12,601 bases of DNA from Chloroflexota bacterium (GTDB lineage: Bacteria; Chloroflexota; Limnocylindria; QHBO01), in assembly GCA_005880165.1 (NCBI GenBank), contig VBJP01000052.1, positions 1 to 12,601 on the forward strand, read 5' to 3'. A model generated the notes under the pieces. That model did no database searches and was not told the origin of the DNA. It saw only the letters and a program-made list of their open reading frames with translations. Below, one piece after another: positions 12,520 to 12,601 of the stretch (position 1 is the stretch's first letter; every line of letters begins with the position of its first letter). The translations under genes and the position numbers were made by a program.

Positions 12520-12601
12520 TCAGCGGCTCCTCCCCGGCGACACGGTGACCGGCTCGATCATCCCGTAGCTGCCGTCGCGTCGCCGGTAGAGGACGCACAG
12601 G
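12520..12601 (-). CDS. C-terminal end of an unidentified leftward gene, truncated by window edge
   Basis: The last 26 codons of a minus-strand frame entering from the right edge, ending in TGA at 12522-12520. The residues read LCVLYRRRDGSYGMIEPVTV and then SPGRSR. Third positions are almost all G/C, which supports coding, and LYRRRDGSYGMI looks like a beta-hairpin end of a folded protein. I do not recognise the family from this fragment. The stop is 48 bp from the end of the convergent small membrane ORF. Confidence 0.42.
   Translation of the reverse strand, partial: LCVLYRRRDGSYGMIEPVTVSPGRSR

Noticed and set aside
12335..12598. Minus-strand frame of 87 codons at the right edge
   Set aside because: Arg/Ala/Pro-rich shadow that overlaps both the small membrane ORF and the start of nfo, without motif support.
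1..12601. CRISPR arrays, tRNA/rRNA genes, insertion sequences, phage or toxin-antitoxin modules
   Set aside because: No direct-repeat arrays, cloverleaf-like sequences, transposase motifs or paired toxin-antitoxin genes are visible; the single XRE gene has no toxin-like partner beside it.

Overview
The window is high-GC bacterial chromosome with strong G/C at third codon positions, several GTG starts and tightly packed genes. It looks like a core housekeeping region, not an accessory island: there is no transposase, integrase, tRNA, rRNA, CRISPR array or phage gene. A high-GC member of the Terrabacteria is suggested, Chloroflexota-like or Actinomycetota-like. The reasons are a MurA with Asp in place of the catalytic Cys, a Ddn-like putative F420-dependent oxidoreductase, an Mbl-type MreB, a Nei-type glycosylase beginning MPEGDT, and the atp-murA-mreB order. 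The phylum is an inference and is not proven by the sequence.

Layout. (1) 2-4014: the 3' half of an ATP synthase operon, atpA (5' end outside the window), atpG, atpD, atpC. The first three are 3-21 nt apart. A 131-nt gap before atpC is almost filled by a possible 41-codon ORF. (2) 4011-4400: a leftward Ddn-like oxidoreductase gene, convergent with atpC and sharing its stop in the palindrome CTAG. (3) 4426-5043: two small rightward genes of unknown function, the second encoding a Cys-rich, probably zinc-binding protein. (4) 5074-6811: murA (GTG start, Asp117 variant), then a DUF1905/YdeI-like gene that seems to start at CTG behind a perfect AGGAGG overlapping the murA stop. (5) 6808-7626: a leftward Nei/Fpg DNA glycosylase, again ending in a shared CTAG. 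(6) 7771-10827: mreB/mbl, a PHP-domain phosphoesterase and a UPF0104/YbhN-type multi-pass membrane protein, with overlapping stop and start codons, so one translationally coupled unit. (7) 10956-11354: an XRE-family regulator behind an intergenic region holding two perfect inverted repeats. (8) 11358-12350: a leftward endonuclease IV with all nine metal ligands, followed by a tiny single-helix membrane ORF on the other strand and the C-terminal end of an unidentified leftward gene.

Functionally, the window joins energy conversion (F1 ATPase), peptidoglycan precursor synthesis (MurA), cell shape (MreB) and base-excision repair (Nei, Nfo). The order atpC ... murA ... mreB/mbl resembles the Bacillus arrangement and is probably an old conserved neighbourhood interrupted here by small genes. 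Several genes have a TANNNT -10-like hexamer ending only 6-8 nt before the start codon and no Shine-Dalgarno sequence. This suggests that leaderless transcription is common in this genome.

I found no clearly new multi-gene system. The items most worth checking are the mreB-PHP-YbhN coupled cassette, the possible small ORF with a copied start region between atpD and atpC, the CTG start after murA, and the leaderless promoter pattern. No intergenic stretch exceeds 150 bases; the largest (7627-7770, 3473-3603 and 10828-10955) are described as features or findings.
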